NCBI GenBank assembly: GCA_013002925.1 | Contig: JABDLQ010000316.1 | Location: 1 to 5,967, forward strand | DNA from: Gammaproteobacteria bacterium | GTDB taxonomy: Bacteria > Pseudomonadota > Gammaproteobacteria > Steroidobacterales > SZUA-146 | DNA: 5,967 nucleotides | Direction: 5' to 3' | Shown here: piece by piece, positions 5,952 through 5,967 of the stretch | Layout: each line of letters begins with the position of its first letter | Position numbering within the stretch: position 1 is the first letter of the stretch | Notes under the pieces: generated by a model | The model's input: the letters and a program-made list of their open reading frames with translations, nothing else | Told to the model about the DNA's origin: nothing | The model's database searches: none | Program-made: the position numbers and the translations under genes

Positions 5952-5967
5952 AATAGAGAATAGTAGC

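Overview
The window looks like ordinary chromosomal DNA of a gammaproteobacterium, with moderate GC (mid-50s % by eye). MutY, the AsmA-family protein and MetA all resemble gammaproteobacterial versions. The lineage is inferred from my reading of the proteins, not from a search. There are no tRNA or rRNA genes, IS elements, CRISPR arrays, phage genes or toxin modules, and no convincing new multi-gene system.

Layout, left to right. (1) Minus strand, 1-775: mutY, the A/G mismatch adenine glycosylase, cut off at its C-terminal end by the left edge. (2) Minus strand, 821-1429: an exported START/SRPBCC-fold protein. An in-frame extension is open to 1648, but the start is best placed at a TTG with a good ribosome binding site. 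(3) 1430-1731: about 300 bases with no convincing gene, containing a degenerate 15-bp tandem repeat. (4) Minus strand, 1732-4353: a large AsmA-family protein with an N-terminal membrane anchor and an unusual duplicated helix at its C-terminus. (5) 4354-4629: a divergent intergenic region rich in short inverted repeats. (6) Plus strand, 4630-4800: an unrecognised 56-residue protein with a clear ribosome binding site. (7) 4841-4866: a strong rho-independent hairpin between convergent genes. (8) Minus strand, 4875-5951: a long-form MetA-type homoserine O-acyltransferase.

The minus-strand genes AsmA, SRPBCC and mutY probably form one transcription direction. From memory, an AsmA-family gene just upstream of mutY, followed by the yggX iron-trafficking gene, recurs in pseudomonads and relatives, so yggX would be expected just beyond the left edge. 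The SRPBCC gene lies between AsmA and mutY. An envelope lipid-transfer-type protein next to an exported lipid-binding-fold protein suggests a shared envelope role, but this is inference. MetA is a separate unit that makes the activated homoserine for methionine synthesis.

The points most worth a second look are the exported START-like protein beside AsmA, the 15-bp repeat array between them, the duplicated C-terminal helix of the AsmA protein, the atypical residue at the MetA acyl-donor specificity position, and the small orphan protein.
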